Positions 33,612 through 44,776 of a DNA stretch of 64,000 nt are shown one piece after another (the stretch's first letter is position 1; the number at the start of each line of letters is the position of its first letter). The stretch is taken from NCBI RefSeq assembly GCF_002208135.1, contig NZ_CP021647.1, positions 933,501 to 997,500 of the forward strand. Direction: 5' to 3'. Source of the DNA: Pseudoalteromonas piscicida. Lineage in GTDB: Bacteria > Pseudomonadota > Gammaproteobacteria > Enterobacterales > Alteromonadaceae. The notes under the pieces were generated by a model. It saw only the letters and a program-made list of their open reading frames with translations, was not told where the DNA came from and did no database searches. Position numbers and translations under genes: made by a program.

Positions 33612-34519
33612 TAAGTCGTAGCGACCTTGGTCTGATTCAGCTGGTTCACAAGCTTTGCAATCAGAGGTTCAAATCCACAGTATTTGTCATTCACTTCGAT
33701 ACAGCTCCATCTCACTGCACTATATTGTGGCTGGTTTTGACCGTCATCATGGTTGGCATGACGGGCGATAAATTTGGCTGCACGATTGGCAAAAGCTTGG
33801 GCTTGGACATCGTTGGTTTGTGGGTGAATGACCACAAATTTATCCGCTGCAAAACGACAAAGCAGGTCACTCTCTCGCATGCTCAAAGAGAGCATATCGG
33901 CAATATCGCGTAGTAACTGATTACTTTTTTGCATACCATGCTGGCGAGAATAAACGGCAAAATCACATATATCGAATAGCGTTAAGCAAAATGGGCTATT
34001 GCCATTGGCAAGGCGAGATTGTTCGTGGCTGACTTGGTTTTGCATATACTCAACGCTGTAAAGGCCGGTGACAAAGTCGGTCATGCTGTGGTCACGATAA
34101 AAACGCTCTTTTTTCATTAAGGTTTGATTGAATATGCTTTGTTCTTTATACCAGTAATAGGCTGAAATACTCATCAGCACCATGCCAAAGCAAGCAGGGA
34201 TCGCTTCAAAACTAGTTAAATAATGGGGCGTGAATACCACCATCTCATCCAAAAAATCCCACAACATAGAAACATACATGGCACTCAACCCTGCAAACAG
34301 TAGGTTAGTGACGAGCCCTTTTGGTCGAGTGAGCAAGGTCACCGCAATCCAAATCAGTGTCATCAGCGTGAGGCCACCTTCACCAATGCTATCGAGCCAA
34401 TTGACGTCCGATAGTGGTCGCAGTACTGAGGTATAGGCCGTGATGGTAATTGCAACCAGTGTGAGTCCCACCAGTAGCAACCACCGCGATTGATGAAGTA
34501 AAAAAGGCTGAAGTTTCAT
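33611..34519 (-). CDS. Membrane protein with degenerate GGDEF domain
   Basis: A 302-residue protein with several N-terminal membrane helices (about 10-155) and a C-terminal GGDEF-like domain. DFVTGLYSVEYM and FDICDFAVYSRQHG match the diguanylate cyclase start. The active site reads CRFAADKFVVIHP where R-GGDEF is expected, so it is probably not an active cyclase. It may bind GTP or c-di-GMP or act by partner contact. The ATG 34519 is preferred over an upstream TTG. It is in an operon with the AraC gene downstream. Confidence 0.78.
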   Translation of the reverse strand: MKLQPFLLHQSRWLLLVGLTLVAITITAYTSVLRPLSDVNWLDSIGEGGLTLMTLIWIAVTLLTRPKGLVTNLLFAGLSAMYVSMLWDFLDEMVVFTPHYLTSFEAIPACFGMVLMSISAYYWYKEQSIFNQTLMKKERFYRDHSMTDFVTGLYSVEYMQNQVSHEQSRLANGNSPFCLTLFDICDFAVYSRQHGMQKSNQLLRDIADMLSLSMRESDLLCRFAADKFVVIHPQTNDVQAQAFANRAAKFIARHANHDDGQNQPQYSAVRWSCIEVNDKYCGFEPLIAKLVNQLNQTKVATT

Positions 34520-34823
34520 GTTTGTTGCCTGGTCAAAATTTAGAGCGATATAGTAAAAATTTGTGCTTGGTGCTGATAGGGTCAATTTAGCTCAGCAAAG
34601 GCGATGTTTTTATGACAGAAACCGCAACATTTTTGAATAACAGCAGCGAGGAAACCAGTTGTTATTCAGAGTTCAGGTTGAATATTGTTGTCAAAAACCA
34701 AAGGAGTGGGGGTCATATCGGCTCAAATTCACGCGTTCGGCTGGCATAAACGCCCTGTTATAGGCTGCAGTGCACTCAAGTGAAATAAACGCGTCACGTT
34801 TTCGCACTAGGGTAGCCGCGACG

Positions 34824-34842
34824 TTTTAGCGGGGCGCTAAAA
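34824..34842 (+). promoter_or_regulatory. Short palindrome before the TonB receptor
   Basis: TTTTAGCG-GGG-CGCTAAAA, an 8-bp perfect palindrome 26 bp before the receptor ATG. It may be an operator or a leader hairpin. Confidence 0.4.
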
Positions 34843-34868
34843 TTCTACTCAACCTGTGCGAGCAAATA

Positions 34869-37657
34869 ATGAAAAAAAATATACCGACAAGCTTTACGCT
34901 TTCTGCCGTTGCGATGATCTGCGCTGGACTGACGTTAAGCTCAGCTGCAACTGCTAATACCCTAACTGGACAAGTCAGTTCAGTTTCGCAAAAGAGCCAC
35001 TTTCAAGGGGCAAAAGTGGTGATCAAAGAATTAGACAAAACCCTTATCTCGGAGCGAGATGGCCGCTTTATGGCAACGAATCTTCCAGCGGGTAATTATA
35101 CGCTTGAGATAAGTTATCTTGGCGCTGAAACCGTGACTAAAAGCATCACAATTACTGATAACCAAGTCACCGATGTTCAAGTACAGCTTGGTTCTCAATC
35201 GGGCCAAATGGACGATATTATTGTTGTGGGGCAAAGAGCCGGACAAGCCGGTGCATTAAACCGACAAAAAAATGCCCTTTCACTTAAGTCCATCGTCAGC
35301 GCGGATTCCATCGGTCAGTTGCCGGATCAAAACGCTGCAGAAGCACTGCAACGTTTGCCCGGACTTTCAATTCAACGAGATCAAGGCGAAGGACGTTTTG
35401 TGGCAATTCGCGGGATCGACCCAAATCTCAACAACGTGACCATCAACGGGGCCAACGTGCCTTCTCCTGAAGCGGGTGTGCGTTCGGTGGCGATGGATGT
35501 CATCCCAAGTGAGTTAGTGCAAAGCCTAGAGGTGAGCAAAACGGTAACACCGGATATGGACGCATCAGCTGTGGGGGTAGCATCGAAGTAAAAAGCCTCA
35601 GTGCGTTTGACCGAGAAGGGCAGAGCTACAGCGTGACGCTGCAAGCCTCACACAATGAACAGGTAAGCGAGACCAGCCCAAAAGCGTCGTTTAGTTTTAC
35701 CGATGTTTATGCCGCAGGCAAAGAGTTGGAGGTTGGGGTTGCAACGGCGGTATCTTGGTTTGAGCGTGAGTTTGGTTCTCATAATATGGAAACCGATGGC
35801 GGCTGGATGGAACTAGAAATGGACGATGTGAGCTCAGTAGAAGCAGTGAGCTTCTTTGGTGCTGAGGAAATGGAGCAGCGCCACTATCGTATTACGCGAG
35901 AGCGTTTAGGGGCGGCGTTGAACCTTGATGTGCATCACAAAGGGTTTAACAAATACTACTTACGCACGCTCTACAGCAAGTTTTCTGACGATGAATTTCG
36001 TCAACGCAATGAGTACAAGTTTGACAAAGGCGATGTATTTGCCGATGAGCTAAGTCAAAATGCGGCCTATTTCTCAGGTACGAAAATGGATAGAGACACC
36101 AAGGACAGATATGAAGAGCAAAGCATTTTATCTGTGGTTTTGGGCGGCGAAAACTTAGTGCAGGATTGGTTTATTGAATACAGCATCGGTTATTCAAAAT
36201 CAGATGAAAGCGAACCAAATCGCTTGGATACCTCATTTGCTGGAGAAGATTTTGCGCTAGGGTATGTACTTGATGGTAAGACACCTTCGCTTGCGGCGGA
36301 TGAAGCTTCCCAGCAGCTTAGCAATTTTGAAATCGACGAAATTGTCTGGGAGAACAACCTAAGTGAAGATGAAAATACCAGCTTTAGACTGGACTTAACC
36401 AAAGACTTCATCTTACTTGGTCACAATGCGCAAATTAAATTTGGTGGTAAATATGCCGACCGTGAAAAGTTTAACCGCGTTGACGCCAAGCTATATGACG
36501 GTGGCTTTGATGACCTAACGGCGAAAGACTTTACGGCCAATGAGCCTGAATATGATCTTGGGGCCTTTGGTCCGGGGTTAAGTCGCAGCCAGATCCGCGA
36601 CTACTTCTACAGCAACCGTAGTGCCCTTGAGCTAAACTCGCTTGAAACTGACATTGAAACACAAGGTCGCTCATACACCAGTGAAGAAACCGTCACCGCG
36701 CTCTATGCCATGCTGACGGTCGAAATTGATAAACTCAATGTTATTGCAGGTTTTAGATACGAAGACACCGATTATGCAACGAGTGGTAATCGTGTTGAAC
36801 TCATTAATGATGAAGTGAATGACGTTGAACGCGTCGAGATCAACCAATGGCAAGTTGAAGATAGCTACGACCATTTATTACCAAACTTAACATTACGCTA
36901 TGAAATCAGCGACAAACTGATCACTCGTTTTGCCTATACACAGACTCTTGCGCGTCCAAGCTTTGAAGATGCAGCAGCATTTCAAATCATAGAAACAGAG
37001 ACCACAGAAGATGATGACGAAATTGAAATTGAGCGTAAAGCCGAAGTCGGCAATCCTGACTTAGACCCTTACAAATCAACAAACTATGACCTCTCGGTAG
37101 AATATTATCCCGGCGCGATTGGCGTGTTATCCGCAGGCGTTTTTCACAAAAACATCGATAATTTTATTGCCAAAGCCGAGGTGCAAGATAATGGTCAGTG
37201 GCAAGGCTATAAAGAAGTTATTCAAAGTGTTAATGGCGGCGCCGCTGAACTGACAGGGGTAGAGCTTGCATACACGAAGAACTTTAAAAATGGTTTGATG
37301 CTCTCAGCCAACGGCACATTTATTGATGCTGATGATAACTTACCAAACCAATCCGACACGGTGGGCAACCTGATGTTTGGTTATGAAAATAGCCAAATAA
37401 GCGCAAGGTTAAGTGCGTCGTACAAGAGCAAAAGCTTTTTGTTTGAAGAGAACAAGCAGCGCGTTTTCCAAGACGACCATCTGCAACTCGATTTAAGCAT
37501 GAAGTACTTTTATACCGAGCAAACTCAGCTTTACTTCAACGCGATTAATTTAACTGACGAGCCGATGAGCATTTATCAAGGCGACACTCGTTACAACTAC
37601 CAATACGAAACCTATGGTCGTTCATTTGAGCTTGGAGTAACGGTAACCTCCTTCTAA
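34869..37657 (+). pseudogene. TonB-dependent receptor with CNA-like domain, one apparent frameshift
   Basis: The first 240 codons (34869-35591) give a signal peptide, a carboxypeptidase-like domain (TGQVSSVSQKSHFQGAKVVI, RFMATNLPAGNYTLEISYLG) and the plug (SADSIGQLPDQNAAEALQRL, RFVAIRGIDPNLNNVTING). The frame breaks in the G5 run at 35573-35577, where a sixth G would give AVGGSIEVKSLSAFDREG. It continues to 37657 with the barrel (TLARPSFEDAA, GNPDLDPYKSTNYDLSVEYY) and the terminal FELGVTVTSF. Repaired length is about 930 residues. A metallophosphatase follows 99 bp later, pointing to uptake of phosphorylated compounds or other ligands. Real decay, slippage or read error are all possible. Confidence 0.82.
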
Positions 37658-37670
37658 GGGAGAAGTAATA

Positions 37671-37709
37671 GTGGGTGTCCTTGTAAAAGCATTTTAAAAG
37701 GACACCCAC
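37671..37709 (+). repeat. Palindromic intergenic repeat (GGACACCCACC type)
   Basis: A perfect 12-bp stem GTGGGTGTCCTT/AAGGACACCCAC with an inner TAAAA/TTTTA pairing. It lies between the TonB receptor and the phosphatase and shares its arm with the hairpin at 24149. It is not a terminator in the strict sense (no T-run). Confidence 0.7.
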
Positions 37710-37756
37710 CTTATTTATATACAGGAGGATGCAGTGGTAACACTGTGTCGGTAACA

Positions 37757-39016
37757 ATGAAAATAACATCAGTAGCTATACTATTTGCGCTTAGTGGCGC
37801 AGCGCAGGCCGCAGAAAATATTAACTTTTTGGCCTTTGGTGATGGCGGCTATCACCCCGATTATCCAAAAACAAAGCACATAAAATCGCCTAAAAATAAG
37901 GCTGAGTTTATTGCTGCTGAAAATGCGGATTGGCTAGAAGAACATCGCCCACTCGAAGAGTTTAATCATGCGCCTATCTATGTTTATCCGGGAACCGAAA
38001 CCGCAACGGAGGAAACCGGTGCGTTGGTGGTTGGACAGGCAATGGCCTCTTTGTGTGATAAAAAGCAATGCGACTTTGCCATTCAGCTTGGTGATAATAT
38101 CTATCCTGACGGTGCGGCGGCTAACGATGGCAAAGATGACCAAAAGCGTATGGATGACTTGATTTTAGGGCCGCTAAAGCCGCTGCTTATTCAAAATCCA
38201 AAGTTGGTCGTGTACTCAGCATTAGGCAATCACGACTGGAAGACATCTCGTCGCGGCGTGAAACTACAGACCGAGTGGATGGCTAAGCAAACTAATTTTC
38301 ATATGGATGGCAAAGGTTATTACAGCTACATCCAAGGTGAAAAAGGCAATGATGTCGAATTTTTTGTGCTTGATACCAATATGTTGCTCTCAGGTCAGCA
38401 TTATTACGAAATTCCACTAAAACCGGACGGTAGTGAGCAGGGACTGGCGAGTGCACTGGCAAGCGGACAAGCCGAAGTCGAAGACATTGAAAAACATGAG
38501 CAACCCGTTAATGGTGAAGATCACAGACAATTGGCGTGGCTTGCAAATGGACTGAAAAACTCAACCGCAAAATGGAAAATTGTGTATGGACACCATGTAC
38601 TTTGGTCTATTGGAGGCACCAAGTATGACGAAGCGCATGTATTACGCCGCTTAATCTTACCCGAATTATGTGAGTACGCAGATGCATATATCGCAGGCCA
38701 TGAGCATGATTTGGAACTGTTAACGGACGACTGCTCGCGTGTACTCCCCGCAAATACAAAGCCTAAGTTACCACTTATTATCAGTGGCGCCGCGTCAAAA
38801 ATGCGTGGCACGCATACACCGCTTGCTAACTATCAAGAAAAGCGTTACCCAGAGTACGACCTAGTCTGGAATAAAGCTTTTACTTGGGGCTTTGCGCATA
38901 TCGAATTAGACAACCAAAAAGACATGCTAAATGTGTCGTTTTACTCAACGCCAAACGATTTAAGCGGTCAGCTGGTGCCAGAGCAAAGCTTTAGTTTTTC
39001 TCACCGTAGCGAGTGA
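37757..39016 (+). CDS. Periplasmic metallophosphatase (purple acid phosphatase-like)
   Basis: A 419-residue exported metallophosphoesterase. Signal peptide ends at SGAAQA. The calcineurin-like metal motifs are present in order: FLAFGDGGYHPDYP, FAIQLGDNIYPDGA, VYSALGNHDWK, IVYGHHVLWSIGG and YIAGHEHDLELL. The start is uncertain: the ATG 37757 is used, but a GTG at 37745 is in frame; an AGGAGG at 37723 is too distant for either. The gene follows a TonB receptor with an intervening hairpin, so the two may work on one substrate, hydrolysing phosphate esters at the cell surface. Confidence 0.83.
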   Translation: MKITSVAILFALSGAAQAAENINFLAFGDGGYHPDYPKTKHIKSPKNKAEFIAAENADWLEEHRPLEEFNHAPIYVYPGTETATEETGALVVGQAMASLCDKKQCDFAIQLGDNIYPDGAAANDGKDDQKRMDDLILGPLKPLLIQNPKLVVYSALGNHDWKTSRRGVKLQTEWMAKQTNFHMDGKGYYSYIQGEKGNDVEFFVLDTNMLLSGQHYYEIPLKPDGSEQGLASALASGQAEVEDIEKHEQPVNGEDHRQLAWLANGLKNSTAKWKIVYGHHVLWSIGGTKYDEAHVLRRLILPELCEYADAYIAGHEHDLELLTDDCSRVLPANTKPKLPLIISGAASKMRGTHTPLANYQEKRYPEYDLVWNKAFTWGFAHIELDNQKDMLNVSFYSTPNDLSGQLVPEQSFSFSHRSE

Positions 39017-39228
39017 CAAATCAATAGGCGATAAACATACGCTGTTAAGCGCTTAGAAAAGTGTGGAACTAACGTGCAAAATGTAATGGTAGGTAATTAG
39101 TAACTTGAGTTACCATGATATAAGTGTAGGTAAATCAACAATGCAAGTAAGCCATATTTACAATAACTATTTAAAGTTAATGCAAAAGAGTCAGTAAATC
39201 AGGTTTCCTGAATGTGCACAGGCTCAAA

Positions 39229-39262
39229 ATAGTAAGCCACCGATTTAAGCGGTGGCTTACTA
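39229..39262. terminator. Bidirectional terminator
   Basis: A long perfect stem TAGTAAGCCACCG/CGGTGGCTTACTA with a 7-nt loop between convergent genes. Confidence 0.85.
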
Positions 39263-39273
39263 TTGCAAAGGGT

Positions 39274-39876
39274 TTAATCATTTTGCTTTGTGGGTTGCTT
39301 TATTTTATGGATTAGAAAGAACAAAAATCCTATAAAAACGATATTGATGAAAGCCATGATAAGGGCTACTTGATCCTCTGAGTGCCCGCGAAAGTCAGAC
39401 AGCAAATCAGCAAAGATAAATAGGCTATAAAACGTACCTGCTATATTTAAGCCCCATCCTACAAAACGGGATGTCTTTACAAGCTGAGTGTAATCGCCAA
39501 GCTTTGCCATAATAAAGTGATACCCATACATCACACCAACGGCTGCCATCATTAAGCCGACTGCTGCATTGTCGCCTCGTTTATTTAAATAATATGCATC
39601 AAAACATAAAGCACCAACTGCAAAGGTGCTTATCAAAATAACAATGGCTTTAATCAAAAATTCAGCGACTGGGTTGGGCTCTCGCGTTATTGAAACTTGA
39701 GATCTTGTCATTGTAACTTGCTGACCATTCCGTATTACTTGTTGCGGCTGTTGTTGATAAGCTTGACCATATTTGGGTTGTTGATTTGGTGCACTCACAT
39801 CACTGATTGCACGAGTGGGCGTTCCTTCATCTAGAATATGCTCAACGCATTTCTTAATTAACTTTTTTATTGTCAC
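39274..39876 (-). CDS. Membrane protein resembling the TM region of the T6SS effector; immunity candidate
   Basis: A 200-residue protein with a Gln-rich polar N-terminal half (KYGQAYQQQPQQVIRNGQQV) and about four membrane helices. The segment CFDAYYLNKRGDNAAVGLMM...FIMAKLGDYTQ resembles AFDAYYAYKRGDVWATTGNL...PMVLAKYSRAA in the pore-forming part of the neighbouring effector (about residues 980-1040). Two roles fit: an immunity protein that blocks the pore by mimicking its helices, or a truncated relative of the toxin. Last gene of the cassette, 33 bp downstream of the other candidate immunity gene. Confidence 0.55.
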   Translation of the reverse strand: MTIKKLIKKCVEHILDEGTPTRAISDVSAPNQQPKYGQAYQQQPQQVIRNGQQVTMTRSQVSITREPNPVAEFLIKAIVILISTFAVGALCFDAYYLNKRGDNAAVGLMMAAVGVMYGYHFIMAKLGDYTQLVKTSRFVGWGLNIAGTFYSLFIFADLLSDFRGHSEDQVALIMAFINIVFIGFLFFLIHKIKQPTKQND

Positions 39877-39909
39877 AAAAACTCCTTGTTATAGAGATTA
39901 ATTCGAGTA

Positions 39910-40857
39910 TCACCAAAACTCTTTGTCTAGTGGGCGGTTATTTTTTAGGTCGTAAAAGGGGGCTTGTTTTACTAAATCTTCACCTAATATGATTATTTTA
40001 TCTTGCTCCGTAAAGTCACTGCTTTCGATTACCTCTTGCCAGCCTTTGTAAAAGGATGCAGGTATAGTTTGTGTGTTATCCATAAAACGATGGATTTCAC
40101 TCCACAGCTCCATGCTATCTTCTAAGTCTCTTGGCTCCCAGTCGACAGGGTACATAGGTTGATGGCGAAGATGTTTGGGGTAGCGCTTTGGTACCAAATA
40201 GGCCATATTAAACTGCACCCCTCGACCTGCGGAAACTTTACCGATATACAAATCAACCTCATCTAACGCTAACGAAAAGGTACTAACATTGTTACCAATG
40301 GGAAAGGTAACAAGGCCACTATGGCGAAAGAAATCAACACGGAGTACTTCAGCTGAAGTGCGTCTTATATGAGAAGTACGAATGAATATAAGTGTAGCGA
40401 GTACGCTGAGCGTACCACCTAACCAGAGAAATCTTGGATCAGGATTATGAAAATAACTCCAATAGCAGATCGCCACAACTAATATTGCCATATAAGCAAA
40501 AGCTGCATTTGAAAGCTTATCGATACGATCAAGGTCAACACTCACTAACTTAATACTTTTGTTTGAGGCCATAAGGCTATTTTGCGACAGTAAGAATCGA
40601 CTGTTTAACTGAGCTGGTACTCGCTCAAATCCCCCCTTTACTTTTTTACGTCTTGGTACAGAGTCTGCTATTGGTAGTAACGGGGTCTCTTCCACCGGTC
40701 GACCAAAATCAATGGGTGGTAAATTGTCCTCCGTATGCTCTTTTATCTCTAGCGGTGCTTTGGGCGCTACGTCGGTTTCCATTACCTTACTTACTATTTT
40801 TTTGAGTAAAATAGCAGATAGGACTGTAAACGTTTTTAGATTTAATTTTTCTCTCAT
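39910..40857 (-). CDS. Membrane protein, probable T6SS immunity protein
   Basis: A 315-residue protein. The N-terminal 100 residues are polar (PIDFGRPVEETPLLPIADSV); two membrane helices follow near 125-165 (FAYMAILVVAICYWSYF, FLWLGGTLSVLATLIFI), then a soluble C-terminal domain (RHSGLVTFPIGNNVSTFSLA). It starts 11 bp after the effector stop and is membrane-located, as expected for immunity to a VasX-type pore former. I do not recognise its family. The order PAAR-like, effector, immunity supports the call. Confidence 0.6.
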   Translation of the reverse strand: MREKLNLKTFTVLSAILLKKIVSKVMETDVAPKAPLEIKEHTEDNLPPIDFGRPVEETPLLPIADSVPRRKKVKGGFERVPAQLNSRFLLSQNSLMASNKSIKLVSVDLDRIDKLSNAAFAYMAILVVAICYWSYFHNPDPRFLWLGGTLSVLATLIFIRTSHIRRTSAEVLRVDFFRHSGLVTFPIGNNVSTFSLALDEVDLYIGKVSAGRGVQFNMAYLVPKRYPKHLRHQPMYPVDWEPRDLEDSMELWSEIHRFMDNTQTIPASFYKGWQEVIESSDFTEQDKIIILGEDLVKQAPFYDLKNNRPLDKEFW

Positions 40858-40868
40858 TATTTGGCCTT

Positions 40869-43800
40869 TTAGTTTAATAGCCTTTGTAGCAACCCAGCTG
40901 CACTTAAACCATAATCATCGATCTCTACCTCTACGGTTTGTTCACTCCAAAGCCGTGCTTCTGAAATATTGCCATCTTGATCGCGCTCTGGAGCTGGTAG
41001 CCTAAACTCTTGACTCGAGTTTGGGCTAATGGTTTGCCCCTTACCAAGGGGTATTTTGTACAACGCATACGCAGTTTTAACTTTGTGCAGTTTAGCTTGT
41101 CAAAATAAGGGTACAGCGCAGTTTCGTCGAATTGTAACTGAAACCCGGTAAACTGAGGACTAACGGTAATTTTGACATGTTCCCAGAAGTGATCGATTGC
41201 GGTGGAGGCTTGCCCCTTTGCCGCTGTACTTAGCAAAGATTGCCATGGTTTATTGGAAGCTACGGGTTTAATATCGAACTCTAGGTCTAAATAACCCAGT
41301 TGAGATGCAGGAATATGCCCTGGAACCTGCATATTAAAGTTTACGATATGAAATTTACCACGTTTTGATATTTTATCAGCAACACGTGAAAAGGTGTTGA
41401 GCTGCATCACCTGGGATTCAGCCATAATAGATGGGGCAAATAGCGCGTCATAAAGTGCATGCAGAGCATATTCTGGGTGAGCCTGCCAAGAATAGGTTGG
41501 GTTGTCTGCTAGTAGCTTTTTTTCGCCACCTTCAAAGGCATTTTTACCCCAAGGGCAGACGGTTAACCAGTTTTCGAGCGGATCTTTATGGATTAAATAG
41601 AGTACACCGTAGCCTATAAGTACTGCTATTAGACCATAGATACTCAACCTGCCAAATTGTAACATAACTGCAGCACGAGAATATTTGGCCAACACCATAG
41701 GTAGGCTATCTATTGCCATTCCCGCAAAACCAGCTGTCACAAGTAAGTTTCCTGTGGTTGCCCACACATCGCCCCGCTTATAGGCATAGTAAGCATCAAA
41801 AGCAGATATGGTCGCACTGTATGCTGAGGCAAGTAAATTTAATCTACTCGTCCATTTCATTAACGACGCTTTACTCGAAAAGGTTGGCCCATATTTTTGT
41901 TGTGCGCTATTACTTCCAAAAACACGCCTATGGTGTTCAAAGGCGGCATATTGTCGTGGACTTAGCAAACCGGACCGCATTTGTGTAATTGCAGAATGCA
42001 CTGAATAATGAATTGCAGCTAAATCAGAAGCGGTTCCAACTAAGTCTGCAAATTTTCTATCAAATTTAAAATCATAACTTGAAACGACCTGCCTCACATT
42101 TGCAATTTCAAAGATATATAAAGCACCTAATACACCCACCATTCCTCTTTTTAGCGACTGGCTGGATGCGGCCTCGGTAACAACTTTATTTTGCCATTTC
42201 TCTAGGTTTGCTGTGCGCTCTGCGAGATTTTTGATAGTGGTGTGTTGGGTTTCTAACTCAGTTGAATAGTGTTTTGCATTTTGTACCGTGTCATCATAAA
42301 TTTGTTTTGCCCTTGCTGCTGAGGCTTCAGCAGACAAATCGGCGCCGGTTGCTTTAACCAAATAGGCAATGACTTTCTCTTTACTTTCAATAAAGGTGGT
42401 TGTTTGCGCTCTGTCTAACGATTGGGTTAGGAGTTCAAGGCGTTTATTCAAGTTCAAAACATCTTCCAGAGACACCTTATGGCTGGCGCCGCCGTATTTT
42501 ATATTGACGTTTCGCTTTCTGTTCGCTCGTATCACCTGATTTAATTCTTTCACTTGCTTCTCGGCAGAAAGCTGGCGAGATTTGGGGTCAAGCGGCATGT
42601 AACCTTTAGGAAAGTTACCATTTATATAATCGGAGACCCTCATTTCGACTTCAACAAGGTGCCCGGGTGTTGAGATATCTACTAATCGCATCAGTGGCTG
42701 TAATACATCCGCTTTTGCATCAATCAATTTTGCAAAAGGGTATTTGTGCCATGCATTATTGAGCTTTACGAAGGTCGAAACTTGTCTTTGAGCTCGTGTA
42801 ACCGACGCTTTTGCTGCTGCAAACTTGGTCTCAAGGCGTTGTAATCGTGCTCTTTCAACTTGTATCTTTGCGTCTAATTCTGCAGCTTTGAGTTGATGTT
42901 CTTCAGGAGTCAAACGCGATAGTTCAGACTTTCGTTGTTCATACTCAGCTTCTTTTTTTGTCAGCTCATCAAGCGCTTCATCTCTTGCAAGTTCGGCCTC
43001 TTTCAGTGCCTTTTGAGTTTGTTCATACTGCTGTTGAGTTGCGTTTGTTGCTGCTTGTGTCGCAGATTTTTGTTGACCTAACGTCCCTTTGTGACTCGAA
43101 AGTTTATGGGCGATATCGGGGATCTCAAATACACTAACGGCTAAACCAAAAATCACCTGAGAAAGCCGCCTGCCTAATTGCTCTCCTTCATTCCAATCTA
43201 TTAATTCCTCTTGTTTATGGATCTTTTTGATTTTTGCGCTCGTAAGCTTAAGCTCAAAGCGGTTAAAGTCACGCTTTTCGTATTCACTTAGCTTATTTCC
43301 CGTAGGTTTTGGAAATAAAAACTGCGCAATTTCTTTTCCTGGTTTGCTTGGATGTTGATCTAGACATTGCAGAATAAAGTCTTGTCCTCGGTGGCCGCTA
43401 CTTAGCATGTGCCAAAACTCTTTGTCTCTGTTAATTTGAGCTATTTGCGCTGCTGGGTGGGGCTTCAAAACCAAAAATAGATCGGTGAGTAAGTCATAGG
43501 CTTCAAAAAACCTTAAGTCAGTTTGATGCGCATAATCTTTAAAGCACTCGGTAAATCCAGCGGCTAACGATTCTTGATCGAGAAAGTTAATGAGTTCATC
43601 AGTGAGCTCCGCTATATTTTCAGCAAGTTCTCGAAATGTTTTTTCCTGCAAAAACTCAAAAAAAGCCTCTTCATCTAAGCATTCTGTTCGCCATTCTTTA
43701 AGTTTGTTGGCAAAGTCGATGGCGTCTTCATCCGATTCGACTAGCTTTTCATCAGATGACTGTATTTCTATGTCTTTATCTAAAACGGCGTCCGTTTGCA

Positions 43801-44776
43801 GATAGAAAGTTTGCAGCATGTAAACTGCAAGCTCGTATTTATTACGTTGCTGATAGTCGATTTCACCTGTTTCGCTGTTTACACCAGAGAGGTGGTTCAT
43901 AAGCGCTTCAATTTCAACCACCAAACTTTGAATTTTCACCACATACATTCGAGCCACATGGATCCCGTCAAAAATCGGCACTTGGGCAATTTTATCGCGC
44001 TCTGGCAGGTGCAGTTTTTGATGAAGTGTGGGGGTGTTAACTACTTTGCCTTGGTCGTTAAAGCCTGTAGCAAATTGCCCTAAGTTATCCAGCTTAGTCA
44101 TGCGCTGTGCTCTGAGCGCAGCTGCATCTCCTGGGGTGGGGCAATGTCTTTCTTCGTCAGCGAGTGGCGTGCCGGTATTTAAACGTGGATCCTGTTCATT
44201 AAAACCACCAAACAACAAGATCTGCTCCCATGACCACTGCACTTCAGACCATGCAATTTCTACGCTTACTTCGTTACCATTTAGTTTATGCGGGACGAGA
44301 ATGCTGCTGGTTGGCTTACAGGTTGCTGCACGCGTGCCTTGCGGTCGTGAGTTTGGCTTATTGGCCGACTTTTTCCAACTTAAAAAACCTTTTTGCCAAT
44401 ACAAATTCACATCTGAGAATAGCGCCGGAGCGTCAAAGTCTTCAGGTTCGATAACTTGTAGCTCACGCCATAAATAGCCATCGACATAAATATAGATAAA
44501 TCCGCTGGTTACTGGAGAGGCTGATTGTAGTTGCTGCTCTGGCGTGTCGTATAAAAATGGATAAATGTGTACCAGCTCAATGTCGGCATCGCTGCTTTGT
44601 TGGTCTACCGTGTTTGAAGTGTAGAGGGGAACCTTATAATAGCCTTCTTTTGTGCCATCAACCGAGGTGTCTTTGAGCATCAAAGAGACCACTTCTTTGT
44701 CGCTTGCATAGCCCTCAAAAACAAGTTCTCTAAAATTACTGTTAGCATTGGTTTTGGTTGGTAAAGTGTGGCTCAT
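40869..44776 (-). CDS. VasX-type T6SS pore-forming effector (one apparent frameshift near the 3' end)
   Basis: A protein of about 1300 residues. The N-terminal 160 residues match the VasX/BTH_I2691-type N-domain (ELVHIYPFLYDTPEQQLQ, SGFIYIYVDGYLWRELQVIE). A coiled coil spans about 560-660 (QTQKALKEAELARDEALDEL), and two hydrophobic regions lie near 890 and 960-1050. The frame ends early at 40931 in a nonsense tail; adding one A near 41097 restores KVKTAYALYKIPLGKGQTIS and continues to the stop at 40869. VasX-like effectors open pores in target-cell inner membranes. It overlaps the PAAR-like gene by 4 bp and is followed by two membrane proteins. Confidence 0.8.

Noticed and set aside
34600-34620. 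Possible Pho box (CTGTCATAAAAAC on the minus strand) before the TonB receptor
   Set aside because: Only one half site is present and the distance to either gene is not convincing.
37734-37754. Six-codon GTG ORF after an AGGAGG before the phosphatase
   Set aside because: Very short, without any structural or sequence support as a leader peptide.
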